Source: Treponema sp.
GTDB taxonomy: Bacteria > Spirochaetota > Spirochaetia > Treponematales > Treponemataceae
Assembly (NCBI GenBank): GCA_016286365.1
Contig: JAEESN010000016.1
Location: 1 to 64,000 of the forward strand
Reading direction: 5' to 3'
DNA length: 64,000 bases
Part shown: positions 7,611 through 16,952 of the stretch, piece after piece
Layout: each line of letters starts with the position of its first letter
Numbering within the stretch: the first letter of the stretch is position 1
Program-made: the position numbers and the translations under genes
Notes under the pieces: generated by a model
Told to the model about the DNA's origin: nothing
Seen by the model: the letters and a program-made list of their open reading frames with translations, nothing else
The model's database searches: none

Positions 7611-9182
7611 ATGGATATTGATACAAAAGAACCGGTAAGAAAACCAGCTCCTGCACCGCAGAAAAAGACTGGATTTTTTCAAAGCCTTATGGAAAGCATC
7701 TTCAAAGCCTCTAATCCCGAAGTTGAGAAAAAAAGACGACTTAAGATAATTGCAAAAAATTATCAGAAATGCCGCTATCACAACTTCTATAAAACTTCAT
7801 CTTTAGAAGTAATGCCGCCTCTTGCAAAGCTTTTTTTTGATATTTATAAAATTATTTCTCCTGCACAGACAATTTTCAGGACAAACGATAATCCGGCTCT
7901 TTTTAAAAGACAGATTTTAAACTATTCGCTTTCAGAAAAACAGACTGCCCTGCTCGAACACTTTGACGAAGCATACATCAAAAGTCTTGCAAATCAAATG
8001 CCGCTTGAACAGCTTAAAGATAAAATATCACAGGAAATTCTTGATTTTTCGAATGAATTCAACGGCGAGCGTATTGTAAAAACAGAAAATCTTCTTAAAG
8101 CCTTTATGCTCTTTAAAGATTTCTGCTGTTTTGATTACTATCTCTTCCTTAAAAAATTCAGTCCTCACATGGTCGAGAATAACTTCAGCATGACTCCGGC
8201 ATTTTCTAAAATCAATGGAGAATATGTAGTTGATGACTTAAAAGATTTTCTTGCAGTTGCATACAACATAACAGACGAAAAAATTCTCTGGGATGATTTA
8301 TTTGAATATCTTAAATCTACACGCGGTTCTGAACTTGTTCCTTCGGGCACCTGGAAAAAAATTGTTGCTAAAATCCGTTCAATTCAGGCTTCCGAAGCAT
8401 TCGAACTCATGATTCAGCACATCACACAGAATCCGGTTTATGCACCTCATGTTTCTTTCGACGTAGAACCTTTAATCGAACCATATCTTGACAGAATTAC
8501 AGACGAAACAAATGCCATTCTTTCAAAAATCAACACTGCACAGAAAGATGCAAAAGCTTCTGACCTCTGCGGACAGATTTTTGGTAATGCAGATTTGAAC
8601 AGCCTTAAAAACTATGTTTCTTCAACTAACGACCTCTTGGGAAAGAAAAATTTAAAATCTTTCCAGTACTGTGAACCTCTGAATTATCTTAAAACCTTCA
8701 TTCTTGAATATGTTAAAAAGGATATAAGGGAATTTTACGAAGTAGTTGTTATCCGCGGTCAGTGGGATCCTTCTCTCTCTGGTCCTATGTCGAACGCTTA
8801 TCAGGATTTATTAAAGACTTCGGATCAGATTACAAATTTTGACAACGACCTTGCCGAAGACGGAACACTTGGAACAAAGATTAAAACACTTCTTCCAAAA
8901 ACACAGCACGATCCTGGAGCAGAAAACATCATAAACAGGGTTGTTGAAGATTCCAACAAGCTTGCTCATTCGTATCTTTTACAGAGCACCCAGGGACTCG
9001 TAACCATTGCAAAAACATTAAAGCTTCTTATAGAAGATTATGTTAAGCCAAAACCTGTGATGGTTCAGAACTGGCGCGAACTTGAACGATACATTGAACA
9101 TCCTATGAAGGAATTCAGCGTAAACATTTATAAAAAAATCTACCTGTTTGTTCAGCTTATGCAGCAATACCTGAGTAACTAA
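7611..9182 (+). CDS. Spirochaete-type protein of unknown function (DUF5312-like)
   Basis: A 523-residue, mostly helical, soluble protein with no signal peptide or membrane segment. I believe it belongs to a treponemal family catalogued as DUF5312, but this is recall and unchecked. The N-terminus is proline/lysine rich (VRKPAPAPQKK). The body is charged helix with regularly spaced aromatic residues. It leads a run of three plus-strand genes (7611, 9231, 10300); 9231 has its own promoter. The third gene encodes a protein of similar character (lysine- and aromatic-rich helices), so the two may act together. There is no evidence for an enzymatic function. Confidence 0.6.
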   Translation: MDIDTKEPVRKPAPAPQKKTGFFQSLMESIFKASNPEVEKKRRLKIIAKNYQKCRYHNFYKTSSLEVMPPLAKLFFDIYKIISPAQTIFRTNDNPALFKRQILNYSLSEKQTALLEHFDEAYIKSLANQMPLEQLKDKISQEILDFSNEFNGERIVKTENLLKAFMLFKDFCCFDYYLFLKKFSPHMVENNFSMTPAFSKINGEYVVDDLKDFLAVAYNITDEKILWDDLFEYLKSTRGSELVPSGTWKKIVAKIRSIQASEAFELMIQHITQNPVYAPHVSFDVEPLIEPYLDRITDETNAILSKINTAQKDAKASDLCGQIFGNADLNSLKNYVSSTNDLLGKKNLKSFQYCEPLNYLKTFILEYVKKDIREFYEVVVIRGQWDPSLSGPMSNAYQDLLKTSDQITNFDNDLAEDGTLGTKIKTLLPKTQHDPGAENIINRVVEDSNKLAHSYLLQSTQGLVTIAKTLKLLIEDYVKPKPVMVQNWRELERYIEHPMKEFSVNIYKKIYLFVQLMQQYLSN

Positions 9183-9195
9183 AATTTTTCTTTTG

Positions 9196-9224
9196 TTGAT
9201 AAACGGGCTTTAAAAGATTATAAT
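9196..9224 (+). promoter_or_regulatory. Promoter of the DUF2804 gene, leaderless arrangement
   Basis: TTGATA (9196-9201), 17 nt, TATAAT (9219-9224). The ATG at 9231 lies 6 nt after the -10 box, where transcription should start. No SD sequence is seen. Confidence 0.7.
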
Positions 9225-9230
9225 TAAAGA

Positions 9231-10283
9231 ATGTATTCAAGGAAGTTTTCAACTCCGCCAGATACCATAATCAAAAAGGGTAAAGCGAAGTTTGGTACAT
9301 ATAAAGGGATATCTCAAAAACTCGATATAAAAGGAATGCGAGCTCCTTATGCGGGTATTCCCCTTCCTACGTTTATTTCCAGATGGAGAATCAAAAGCCG
9401 CTTAATCTATCTTTTCAACACAGACAAATTTATCGGAATGACCGAATTCTTTGATTTAAAAGTTTTCGGAACCGTGCAGGTTGTCTTCTGGAATAAAGAG
9501 ACAGAAAAAAAATATACATACTTCTGTTTTATGGGACCAAGAAAAAGAATCATTCCTGTGAATACAACGGCCGGAACCTGTGTTTCTTCACGAAAAAGCC
9601 GCTATGTAAAAGTATTCTGGGGCAGAAACCACGAACACCTTGCAATGAAATTTTCTGTAAAAGGGGATGCAAACCGTCCCGACGCACAGGGAAGTTTTTT
9701 CTCACCGGCAGAATCAAAAAATCACACTGATTATCTTTTTGTTAATCCTTCTCCTGCTTCTTCGCGCTGCTCTGCAACCTGGTTTTCTACAATGGACATT
9801 CAGGGAAAAATCAATATAAGCGGAAAAGAAGAAGACAGTTCAAAGGGAATCGCTGCACTCGCAGTAAACAGAACTTATATTAAATTCCATTCAATTTCTA
9901 CACACGTATGGGGAATGGGAAAAATAAAAGACAAAAACGTAATCTTCCAGCTGCGTTCATCAAACCTGGATGCTGCAGATCAGGACAGATACAACGAAAA
10001 CATACTCATAGTCGATGGAAAAGAAACCGGACTTCCTTCGGTTGTGATGACTCATCCTTTTGGAATCAATAAGAGCTGGATAATACAGGACACAGAAAGC
10101 ATGGTAGATTTAACATTCGAACCTGTTTCTGTAAACACAAGAGCAAGAAATATAATCGCAATGCGAACAAGCTATACAACAATCTACGGAAATTTTACAG
10201 GAGTTCTTCTTGATTCAGAAGGAAACAAAACAAATCTGAAGAATTTCCCTGGAATTATAAACAGAAATCTTTTAAGGCTTTAG
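9231..10283 (+). CDS. DUF2804 family protein
   Basis: A 350-residue protein with features I associate with DUF2804: an N-terminal KGISQKLDIKGM-type segment, WFSTMDIQGKINISGK in the middle, and HVWGMGKIKDKNVIFQLRSSN with a strongly beta-rich C-terminal half. The family is widespread but its function is not established; the beta-rich pattern is reminiscent of lipocalin-like folds. It has no signal peptide. It lies 48 bases after the 7611 gene, with its own consensus promoter in that gap, and 16 bases before the next gene. The ATG coincides with the predicted transcription start. Confidence 0.65.
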   Translation: MYSRKFSTPPDTIIKKGKAKFGTYKGISQKLDIKGMRAPYAGIPLPTFISRWRIKSRLIYLFNTDKFIGMTEFFDLKVFGTVQVVFWNKETEKKYTYFCFMGPRKRIIPVNTTAGTCVSSRKSRYVKVFWGRNHEHLAMKFSVKGDANRPDAQGSFFSPAESKNHTDYLFVNPSPASSRCSATWFSTMDIQGKINISGKEEDSSKGIAALAVNRTYIKFHSISTHVWGMGKIKDKNVIFQLRSSNLDAADQDRYNENILIVDGKETGLPSVVMTHPFGINKSWIIQDTESMVDLTFEPVSVNTRARNIIAMRTSYTTIYGNFTGVLLDSEGNKTNLKNFPGIINRNLLRL

Positions 10284-10299
10284 ACAGACGGAGGAATAT

Positions 10300-12255
10300 A
10301 TGGCAGATGAAATTATGAGCAGAACAGCAGACTGGGAACCGGGAACTCTCGAAAAGACAAGGCAGAATATCGGAGATATTGACGCAAGAGAAGCCGAAGT
10401 AATGGCTAAAAAACTCGGCGGTCAAAATCTCTACGAAAAATCTTCTTCCGGAGGTTCATCTTCGGGCGGTGCTTCTAACCCAAATAAAAATGCGGGAAGA
10501 ATCATGAGAACTCCTGCCCCATCACGTCCAAGCACAACACAGGCTTCTGTCATAACTCCAAAAAGACATATCCGCGAAGATTTACCTGTTATCTCTAAAA
10601 AGATGAATAACGCAATCGACAAGCTGATGATGTCTCCTGAATATAAAATCAAACCTAATTACGGCTTTTTCAATTTTGTACGCTCATGGCAGAAAAACGG
10701 CACAGAAAAAATCCTTCCAGAATTTTATGAATATAAAATCCAGAAAGCGATTGAACATATGGAAGCCTTTATCACAGTAACAAAGACTCTTATTCAGATT
10801 GCGCCGGCTACATATAAATCAAAAATCGTAAATGGGAACGAAACAAAATTCAAATTTTTAAGAATGATTGCAGAGTGGAAAACCGTTCAGATTAAAACTG
10901 AATATGCTACCGTTAAAACTATCAAGGATTCAGTTTTAGCCTGCGATTTGACTCCACTTGTAAGGGCAATCTATAAGCCTATAATCACAGTTTACTATTA
11001 TGGAACAAATAAAATTCCAAAGCTCATAAAAGAAATCTACAACGACGAAATCAGCTACCCTGATTCTCCAAAAGATAAGCTTTCTACAATGGCAAAACAG
11101 GCTATTACAGAATGGCTCTACCTTGATACAGAAATCATCAAAAAATTCTACCCTCTTTTAATGAGGATGTGCTCAGACTCTTTTGAACCTTATCCTGATT
11201 TCTTCCAGACAAAGGTTGCAGATATCTTGAAATTTACAGGACTTCATAAGTTTGACCTTCTTCTTCCTGATAAGCCAAAAGAAGATCAGAAAAAAGAAGA
11301 TGATAAACCAAAGAATGCACCTCCACAGAAGGGTGTAAAGGATGCAACAGTAATTACAGGTCTTAAGATTTTGAATCAGATGTTCCCACAGGCAGGTTTT
11401 GACAGACTTGATGAACATCCTGATATGTACCCTTATTTCCAGCCTCTGTTTAAATTCCCTGACGGATTCAACGTTATTTCTCCTGAAAATCCTATCCAGG
11501 TAACAATGGTTTTACAGCACATTGTTGAAGAATGTTTCCAGGGCTGCAGAAACATGAAATTTGCTTCGCAGGACAATGCAAAGCAGGGTTCAGATTCAAT
11601 CCAGGATATTCTTGATGAATGGGCAGCATACCGCGAAGATTCTTTTGAACGCCTGTACTGTGAACCTCTTGTTGATTTGACAAACTCGGTTTACTCTCAG
11701 CCTGATTTTGAATCATCACACATCGGAAAAAAGATTTTGAATACACTTTTGTGGCAGACAACATATCACTTCCTTCCTAACTTTAAGTTCGACAAAATTC
11801 TTCTTGAACGCCCACAAGATGAAAGTAAATATCGTCCGCTCTTTCACAGAACCGATTTTGCCCGTAAGTACCTTACACTCGTAATCAACGAATGCGATTC
11901 AAAGGCAAAGGACAAGGGAAAGACAAACCTCATAGAAAATCCATGGGATCATTACGACTTCCAGATTCAGAACGAAGTTTCAAAACGTCTTGATGTTCTT
12001 CTTGGTGCCCAGAATAAAACAGCTACAACAAGCGCAACAAATGCAAACCTTCTTAAATACACACTCTGTTTTATTGCTGTCTTAGACTGGTGGATTAATA
12101 ATCCGGGAAGTCCTGCATATACAACAGACCCAATGCACATCTATAGAATTTCTGATGCAGACGGAAAACCGGTATTCTCTGTTCCAGAACGCTCTGACCA
12201 GAACAGCCTCTTTGTAGACGCAATCAAGGCAAACTATCAGAAAAGAGCACAGTAA
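10300..12255 (+). CDS. Spirochaete-type protein of unknown function
   Basis: A 651-residue cytoplasmic-looking protein I do not recognise. Residues 1-95 are low-complexity (SSSGGSSSGG, then Pro/Ser/Thr-rich), suggesting a flexible N-terminal tail. The rest is helical with many Lys, Phe and Tyr residues and an internal charged linker near residue 345 (PKEDQKKEDDKPK) separating two helical halves. There is no transmembrane segment. A strong SD (GGAGG) precedes the ATG. It is the last gene of the 7611-12255 run. Its stop codon directly abuts the stop codon of the convergent pseudouridine synthase gene, with no base between them. Confidence 0.6.
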   Translation: MADEIMSRTADWEPGTLEKTRQNIGDIDAREAEVMAKKLGGQNLYEKSSSGGSSSGGASNPNKNAGRIMRTPAPSRPSTTQASVITPKRHIREDLPVISKKMNNAIDKLMMSPEYKIKPNYGFFNFVRSWQKNGTEKILPEFYEYKIQKAIEHMEAFITVTKTLIQIAPATYKSKIVNGNETKFKFLRMIAEWKTVQIKTEYATVKTIKDSVLACDLTPLVRAIYKPIITVYYYGTNKIPKLIKEIYNDEISYPDSPKDKLSTMAKQAITEWLYLDTEIIKKFYPLLMRMCSDSFEPYPDFFQTKVADILKFTGLHKFDLLLPDKPKEDQKKEDDKPKNAPPQKGVKDATVITGLKILNQMFPQAGFDRLDEHPDMYPYFQPLFKFPDGFNVISPENPIQVTMVLQHIVEECFQGCRNMKFASQDNAKQGSDSIQDILDEWAAYREDSFERLYCEPLVDLTNSVYSQPDFESSHIGKKILNTLLWQTTYHFLPNFKFDKILLERPQDESKYRPLFHRTDFARKYLTLVINECDSKAKDKGKTNLIENPWDHYDFQIQNEVSKRLDVLLGAQNKTATTSATNANLLKYTLCFIAVLDWWINNPGSPAYTTDPMHIYRISDADGKPVFSVPERSDQNSLFVDAIKANYQKRAQ

Positions 12256-13629
12256 TTAAAACGGCGAAGGAACAGAAAAATGCATCTTTTCCTTCGTCAC
12301 CGGGTGCTCAAAAGTAATTTCACAGGCATGAAGCATTAATCTTTCTCCCTTACTGCACTTTCCATAAAGTGAATCTCCTTTTATTGGAAGTCCAAGCCCG
12401 TGTAAGCTCGAAGAAGCAAGTCGCAGCTGATGAGTTCTTCCTGTGTGCGGAATAAAGGTAACTCTTGTAAGACGCTTTTTTTCTCCAGTTAAAGGATTAA
12501 TATAAAGTTTTGTGCCTTCTTTTTTCCATTCTGTGATGCCTTCCTTTCCGTTAACTTCGTCGTAAATCTGATGAGGTCTGTTATTCACATCCAGTCGGAA
12601 TTTTAATTTTATAATGCCCGATATTTCTCCGTTACGGGGAGCTTTTTCGCCCTGAGCTTCTTCTAAAAGACCATCGAGTAAGGCTGTATATTTTTTCTGT
12701 ACACTCCCCTGTTCAAACTGACGGTTTAAATCCCTGTGAGCTTCTTTTGTAAAGGCAAGAACAAGGATTCCTGAAGTTTCCATATCAAGACGGTGAACGG
12801 CTGGTTGTTTAATGCATTCGGGGAAAAGAGTGCGAACCCTGGTTTCTATGCTGTCAAGCTTCTTTTTACCTCTTCCCGGAACAGAAAGAACACCCCCAGG
12901 CTTATTCACAACAATGATGTTTGAATCCCTGTATAAAATTTCGAGCCCAAGAATCGAAGGAAGAATATAACCGCAGCGTTCATCGCATGGTGTGTAAGAT
13001 ATTCCGTTTACTTTAGTTTCTGTGTCCGGTCCAAAATAGACTTCGTCCATGCTTATAATATGTAATCCGTTTTTAAATGCAAAAGAAAGAAGTTTTGGAG
13101 CACAGCAGTCACCAGTTCCTGTTGGAGGAAGCTTTCCTTCGTGTAAAGAGATAATTTTATTAAGACTGATTTTTGTTCTGTCAAAGCGTATAAAAGAATA
13201 AAGAGCAAAAACTTTTTTTAAAGAATAATCACAAAGGCTTACTCTTAGTTTTTTTTCTTTTGATGCGTCCTTATTTTCTTTTTGTAAAAGCTCTATTTTT
13301 TCTGTAAGCTCGTGAATCTTCCTGTCGTTCTTTTTTAAAGCCCTGGTAATTTTTTTTGCGCTCACAACTGGCGGAACAATTATATGCTTTTCGCCATTTT
13401 TAAAATATACAGGTTGTTCCACCTGCTTACTGATCCCGCTTACAGCATGAAGAATAATCCTGTCTTTTCCATTGCTGCACACAAGACTTCCGACCATGAT
13501 TCCCTGGTCTTTTCGCTCTTCGCTGATTTTAGAAATCTGTTTAAAAACAAGAACGCCACTTTGAATGTCCGAAATAAAATCCAGACAATAGTGGCGCGCT
13601 ATTTCCTGTTTGAACGGTGCAAACATCAT
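12256..13629 (-). CDS. RluA-family pseudouridine synthase with long N-terminal extension
   Basis: A 457-residue protein. The C-terminal ~250 residues form a RluA-type pseudouridine synthase domain: LYRDSNIIVVNKPGGVLSVPG, the catalytic HRLDMETSGILV (Asp in HRLD), KKYTALLDG and HTGRTHQLR. The preceding ~200 residues are an extension with a Lys/Glu-rich coiled-coil stretch (about residues 95-125, KKNDRKIHELTEKIE). This fits the longer RluA-like enzymes that modify rRNA or tRNA. The target cannot be assigned. It is the last gene of the long minus-strand run from hisA, 15 bases after rpiA, and has an SD (AAGG). Confidence 0.85.
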   Translation of the reverse strand: MMFAPFKQEIARHYCLDFISDIQSGVLVFKQISKISEERKDQGIMVGSLVCSNGKDRIILHAVSGISKQVEQPVYFKNGEKHIIVPPVVSAKKITRALKKNDRKIHELTEKIELLQKENKDASKEKKLRVSLCDYSLKKVFALYSFIRFDRTKISLNKIISLHEGKLPPTGTGDCCAPKLLSFAFKNGLHIISMDEVYFGPDTETKVNGISYTPCDERCGYILPSILGLEILYRDSNIIVVNKPGGVLSVPGRGKKKLDSIETRVRTLFPECIKQPAVHRLDMETSGILVLAFTKEAHRDLNRQFEQGSVQKKYTALLDGLLEEAQGEKAPRNGEISGIIKLKFRLDVNNRPHQIYDEVNGKEGITEWKKEGTKLYINPLTGEKKRLTRVTFIPHTGRTHQLRLASSSLHGLGLPIKGDSLYGKCSKGERLMLHACEITFEHPVTKEKMHFSVPSPF

Positions 13630-13644
13630 TTAAACCTTAATCAA

Positions 13645-14367
13645 TTAATGCCAGTTTCTCTGCTCAACTGTACCGTCGTCTTTTGCAACAAATACAATCG
13701 GTTTATTTTTAGAGAAGAGTCCGTTTTCTACAACACCGACGATGGAATTAATCTTATCTTCCATAAGGGCAACATCAATCGGTTTATCCCAGGTACAGTC
13801 AAGAATCTGGTTACCGTTATCTGTGATTACAGGTCCGCACTTACGAACACCTTCGCGTAAGACACATTTTGCCCCAAGAGCGTTCAATGCATTTGTAACA
13901 GGGATTCTTGCTTCTCCGATGATTTCTACAGGAACCGGAAATTTAGTACCGATTGTTTCTACTGCCTTTGAAGAATCTGCAACAACAACAAAAATCTTAG
14001 AATTGTATTCAACTAACTTTTCGCGGACGTGGGCAGCTCCACCACCTTTAATACAAAAGCAGTCCGGAGTTACTTCATCAGCGCCGTCGATTGAAAGATC
14101 AAGCTCGCCACCGATGATTTTATCGTTCATGGAATAAACAGGGATTCCATAATCCTGGCACGCATTCTGTGTCTGAAAGCTTGTAACAACAGCCTTAATG
14201 TCTTTAATTCTTCCGCTCTGAATGTGTTCTGCAAGTCTTTTTACTGCCGGCATTGCTGTAGAACCTGTTCCAAGCCCAATCTTCATGCCAGAAAAGATTT
14301 TTCCTTTTTCGATTAATGTATCTATTGCCGTATTGGCAACTAAAACCTTCTGTTCTGCCTGTGTCAT
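13645..14367 (-). CDS. rpiA: Ribose-5-phosphate isomerase A
   Basis: A 240-residue enzyme interconverting ribose-5-phosphate and ribulose-5-phosphate in the pentose phosphate pathway. The phosphate loop GLGTGSTA (about residues 31-38), the catalytic DLSIDGADEV (about 91-100), KGGGAAHVREK (about 107-117) and VVVADSSK are all intact. The length is slightly above the usual ~220. It lies 15 bases after aroDE and 15 before the pseudouridine synthase gene, in the same transcription direction. SD GGAG precedes the ATG. Confidence 0.96.
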   Translation of the reverse strand: MTQAEQKVLVANTAIDTLIEKGKIFSGMKIGLGTGSTAMPAVKRLAEHIQSGRIKDIKAVVTSFQTQNACQDYGIPVYSMNDKIIGGELDLSIDGADEVTPDCFCIKGGGAAHVREKLVEYNSKIFVVVADSSKAVETIGTKFPVPVEIIGEARIPVTNALNALGAKCVLREGVRKCGPVITDNGNQILDCTWDKPIDVALMEDKINSIVGVVENGLFSKNKPIVFVAKDDGTVEQRNWH

Positions 14368-14382
14368 TTTTTTTGCTCCATT

Positions 14383-15885
14383 TTATATGATTTCGAAATT
14401 TTTTCCCGTAAAAAGCTTGAACTGTTCATAAGCCTGATATTCAAGCATCTTATATCCGTTACAAACCCTGCAGCCCGCAAGAGAAGCACGCTTCATAACT
14501 GGTGTAACTGCCGGTTTATAGATGATATCAAAAAGTAATTCTGTTCCCTTAAAATTATAAAAGCTGATAGGATCAATCTGATCATCTTTAGTATTTGTAG
14601 AAGTCATACCAACCGAAGTTGTCTGAACTATGAGGTTTGAATATTCACTTAAAACATCAACTGAATCTGCTTCGAGCTTACAATATTCAAATCCATATTT
14701 TTCTGCAAGTTGTTTTGCGTGCGAAACTGTTCTGTTAAAGATACAAACCCTTGCTCCCATCTGTTTTAATACATAAACAATAGCTTTTGCAGCACCCCCG
14801 GCTCCGATTACTGCAACTTTTTTTCGTTTGATTCTTGTTCCGCCTAAAAATTCTTCGAGTGCCCTCTTAAAACCATAGGCATCTGTATTGTATCCCATCC
14901 ATTTGTCGCCCTGGCGCACAACAGTATTACATGCTCCTATTGCAACAACTTCAGGAGACTGTTCATTTACATAAAACAAAACTGATTCTTTATGTGGGAT
15001 TGTAACAGAAAGCCCCTTAATTCCAATCTTTTCTGCAAAATTAAGACTTTCAGAAACAAGTGGAGAGCGTACAGGAAAATAAACTGCATCTAATCCAAGA
15101 GCCTTGTATCCTGCGTTATGAATTTCGGGGCTCGAAGTTTTTACAAGCGGCCATCCTGTAATTCCATAAAGACTTGTATCTTTAGAGATGTTCTTAAAAT
15201 TATAAAGATTATTCAAGGTAACAGGATCTATGTGCCCGATTGTATTTGTATTTGCCATTGTTTCTTCCGGAGAAACATAAGTAAGATATGAATTTGAAAG
15301 AGATGCAAGAAGTCTTGAAGGAAGCCCTTCTACACCCATGGCACAAAAAATATGATTATAATCGTTCATTGCCGCACCCTCTTCAAAAAGGTTAGCAACG
15401 TCCGAAAGTTTTTTTGCCATAAAAGCGATTTTTGGAATTTCGTAACCGGTCTTCCTCATCGAATCACATTTTGCACGGAGGTTATAAACCGGTTCAGTCA
15501 TATTGTGATAACTTCGTATGATTTTTACACCAAAAGCTAAAGCCGCATCCTGAATACTCGGGATATGAAAATCATCTTCAAAATCTACGTATGCAAAGTT
15601 TTTAGCCCTATCCTGATCGGCAAATGCAAGTGCACGCCCAAAAAGATTTGTTCTTGCAAATTCTCCGCCCGTATAAAGTCCGCCGTCTACATCGCGTCTT
15701 ATAGTAAGAATACACGGATGATTAATAAGGGAAGGGAATCGTCTTGCATAAAGCTGCTCATCTTCTGAAAGATAGTCTACCCTTAGTTCGACAATATCAA
15801 TCATTTTTTCATATTTTTTAACCAGTGCAACGTTTTCTTCCAGAGTACGGCCTGTTAAAGTCATACAGATAAGCGGCTGTCCCAT
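14383..15885 (-). CDS. aroDE: Bifunctional 3-dehydroquinate dehydratase (type I) / shikimate dehydrogenase
   Basis: A 500-residue fusion catalysing two consecutive steps of the shikimate pathway. Residues 1-~225 are type I dehydroquinase: VELRVDYL, RSYHNMTEP (catalytic His) and IPKIAFMAK (Schiff-base Lys). Residues ~240-500 are shikimate dehydrogenase: SSPEIHNAGYKALGLDAVYFPV, GLSVTIPHKE (catalytic Lys), YNTDAYGF, the NADP loop GAGGAAKA and NRTVSHAKQLA. The same order occurs in plants, some chlamydiae and other bacteria. A good SD (GAGGA) is present. The gene is 36 bases downstream of the PASTA protein gene in the long minus-strand cluster. Confidence 0.95.
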   Translation of the reverse strand: MGQPLICMTLTGRTLEENVALVKKYEKMIDIVELRVDYLSEDEQLYARRFPSLINHPCILTIRRDVDGGLYTGGEFARTNLFGRALAFADQDRAKNFAYVDFEDDFHIPSIQDAALAFGVKIIRSYHNMTEPVYNLRAKCDSMRKTGYEIPKIAFMAKKLSDVANLFEEGAAMNDYNHIFCAMGVEGLPSRLLASLSNSYLTYVSPEETMANTNTIGHIDPVTLNNLYNFKNISKDTSLYGITGWPLVKTSSPEIHNAGYKALGLDAVYFPVRSPLVSESLNFAEKIGIKGLSVTIPHKESVLFYVNEQSPEVVAIGACNTVVRQGDKWMGYNTDAYGFKRALEEFLGGTRIKRKKVAVIGAGGAAKAIVYVLKQMGARVCIFNRTVSHAKQLAEKYGFEYCKLEADSVDVLSEYSNLIVQTTSVGMTSTNTKDDQIDPISFYNFKGTELLFDIIYKPAVTPVMKRASLAGCRVCNGYKMLEYQAYEQFKLFTGKNFEII

Positions 15886-15921
15886 TATAACATCCTCTAA
15901 AAACTCTTTTTAAATTAAGGC

Positions 15922-16950
15922 TTATTCTACTGTAAATTTAGAATGAACCTTATTGTTTATATAAACGTAGACCGAAGTTCCCTTCTTTAATGAATATGGA
16001 ATTGTGATGTCTCCACCTTTGTGATAGAACTCTGTGAGGACTTCGTGTTCACCTTCATCGTTGATTGTTTCGAGCTTTAATTTTACAGGAACAGGATAAT
16101 CCATGAGTGTATCTGTAAAGATTCCATAGTTGATGTCGTCGATTGCTCCGGCAGGGAATGCAAAATCAATATCTACGCGGTCAAATTCTTCTACAGTTTT
16201 AGAAACATCTTTTGTACTTACAGCACCAATTTTTTCGTCCGGTCCTGCAAGATGACTTTTAACATTCCAGATGATGTTTGTGTTTTTTGTGATTTTATAG
16301 AATTCAGAGATTTCTTTTTCGTAGAGAGCTGGAACCTGAACGTTCTTTTTAGTAGCACCTTTGCTCACTACAAGCTGAACATTTGTTGTGTTGTAAACAG
16401 GAGTACCAGCCTCTATGCTCTGTGCAAGGATGGTACCCTCTTTAGCTTCATTATATTTATAGATTGGGGAATTAAAAACTACTGTTGATTTTTTTTTTGA
16501 GTCGTCTGTTTCTCCAGCGACTGAATCAATATCTTTTCCTACGTAATCTTCAATTGTTGCTATAACCGGTCCGCGGCTTACCACAAGGGTGATATCACTT
16601 CGGCCCTTTCTGAGCGACTGCTCTTTAGGACTCTGATCCATGATAATTCCCTTTTCGACTGTATCGGAAGGACGGAGGGAAATGCTCGGGAAGAGCTGTT
16701 TTTCCTGAAGGATTAAAAGTGCATCTTCAAGCTGCATACCTGTTACCTTAGGCACAAGGCTCTTTTCCGGTCCCTTTACGCGTGCAAAGAAAACAGCACA
16801 GCAGATTAAAGCCATAACAACAATCGAACTGATTACTGTTATAACAAGAGCCGGAATATTTGATTCAAGCTTGTTATAGGTTTCTTCGATATCTACCTTC
16901 TTAAAAATCTTTTTAAAGCCTGATTTTTTTTCTTCGTTCATTTCGCTCAT
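15922..16950 (-). CDS. Membrane-anchored PASTA-domain protein
   Basis: A 342-residue protein with a short basic cytoplasmic N-terminus, one transmembrane helix (about residues 34-55, ALVITVISSIVVMALICC) and an extracytoplasmic part with PASTA repeats. The first repeat is LVPKVTGMQLEDALLILQEKQL...VSRGP; a second runs from about 130 to 200 and ends LVVSKGA; a third is degenerate. PASTA domains bind peptidoglycan fragments, usually on Ser/Thr kinases or penicillin-binding proteins. No kinase domain is present here, so it is a stand-alone sensor or scaffold. It sits 2 bases after fmt with SD AGGAG, inside a metabolic/translation cluster. Confidence 0.85.
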   Translation of the reverse strand: MSEMNEEKKSGFKKIFKKVDIEETYNKLESNIPALVITVISSIVVMALICCAVFFARVKGPEKSLVPKVTGMQLEDALLILQEKQLFPSISLRPSDTVEKGIIMDQSPKEQSLRKGRSDITLVVSRGPVIATIEDYVGKDIDSVAGETDDSKKKSTVVFNSPIYKYNEAKEGTILAQSIEAGTPVYNTTNVQLVVSKGATKKNVQVPALYEKEISEFYKITKNTNIIWNVKSHLAGPDEKIGAVSTKDVSKTVEEFDRVDIDFAFPAGAIDDINYGIFTDTLMDYPVPVKLKLETINDEGEHEVLTEFYHKGGDITIPYSLKKGTSVYVYINNKVHSKFTVE

Positions 16951-16952
16951 CG

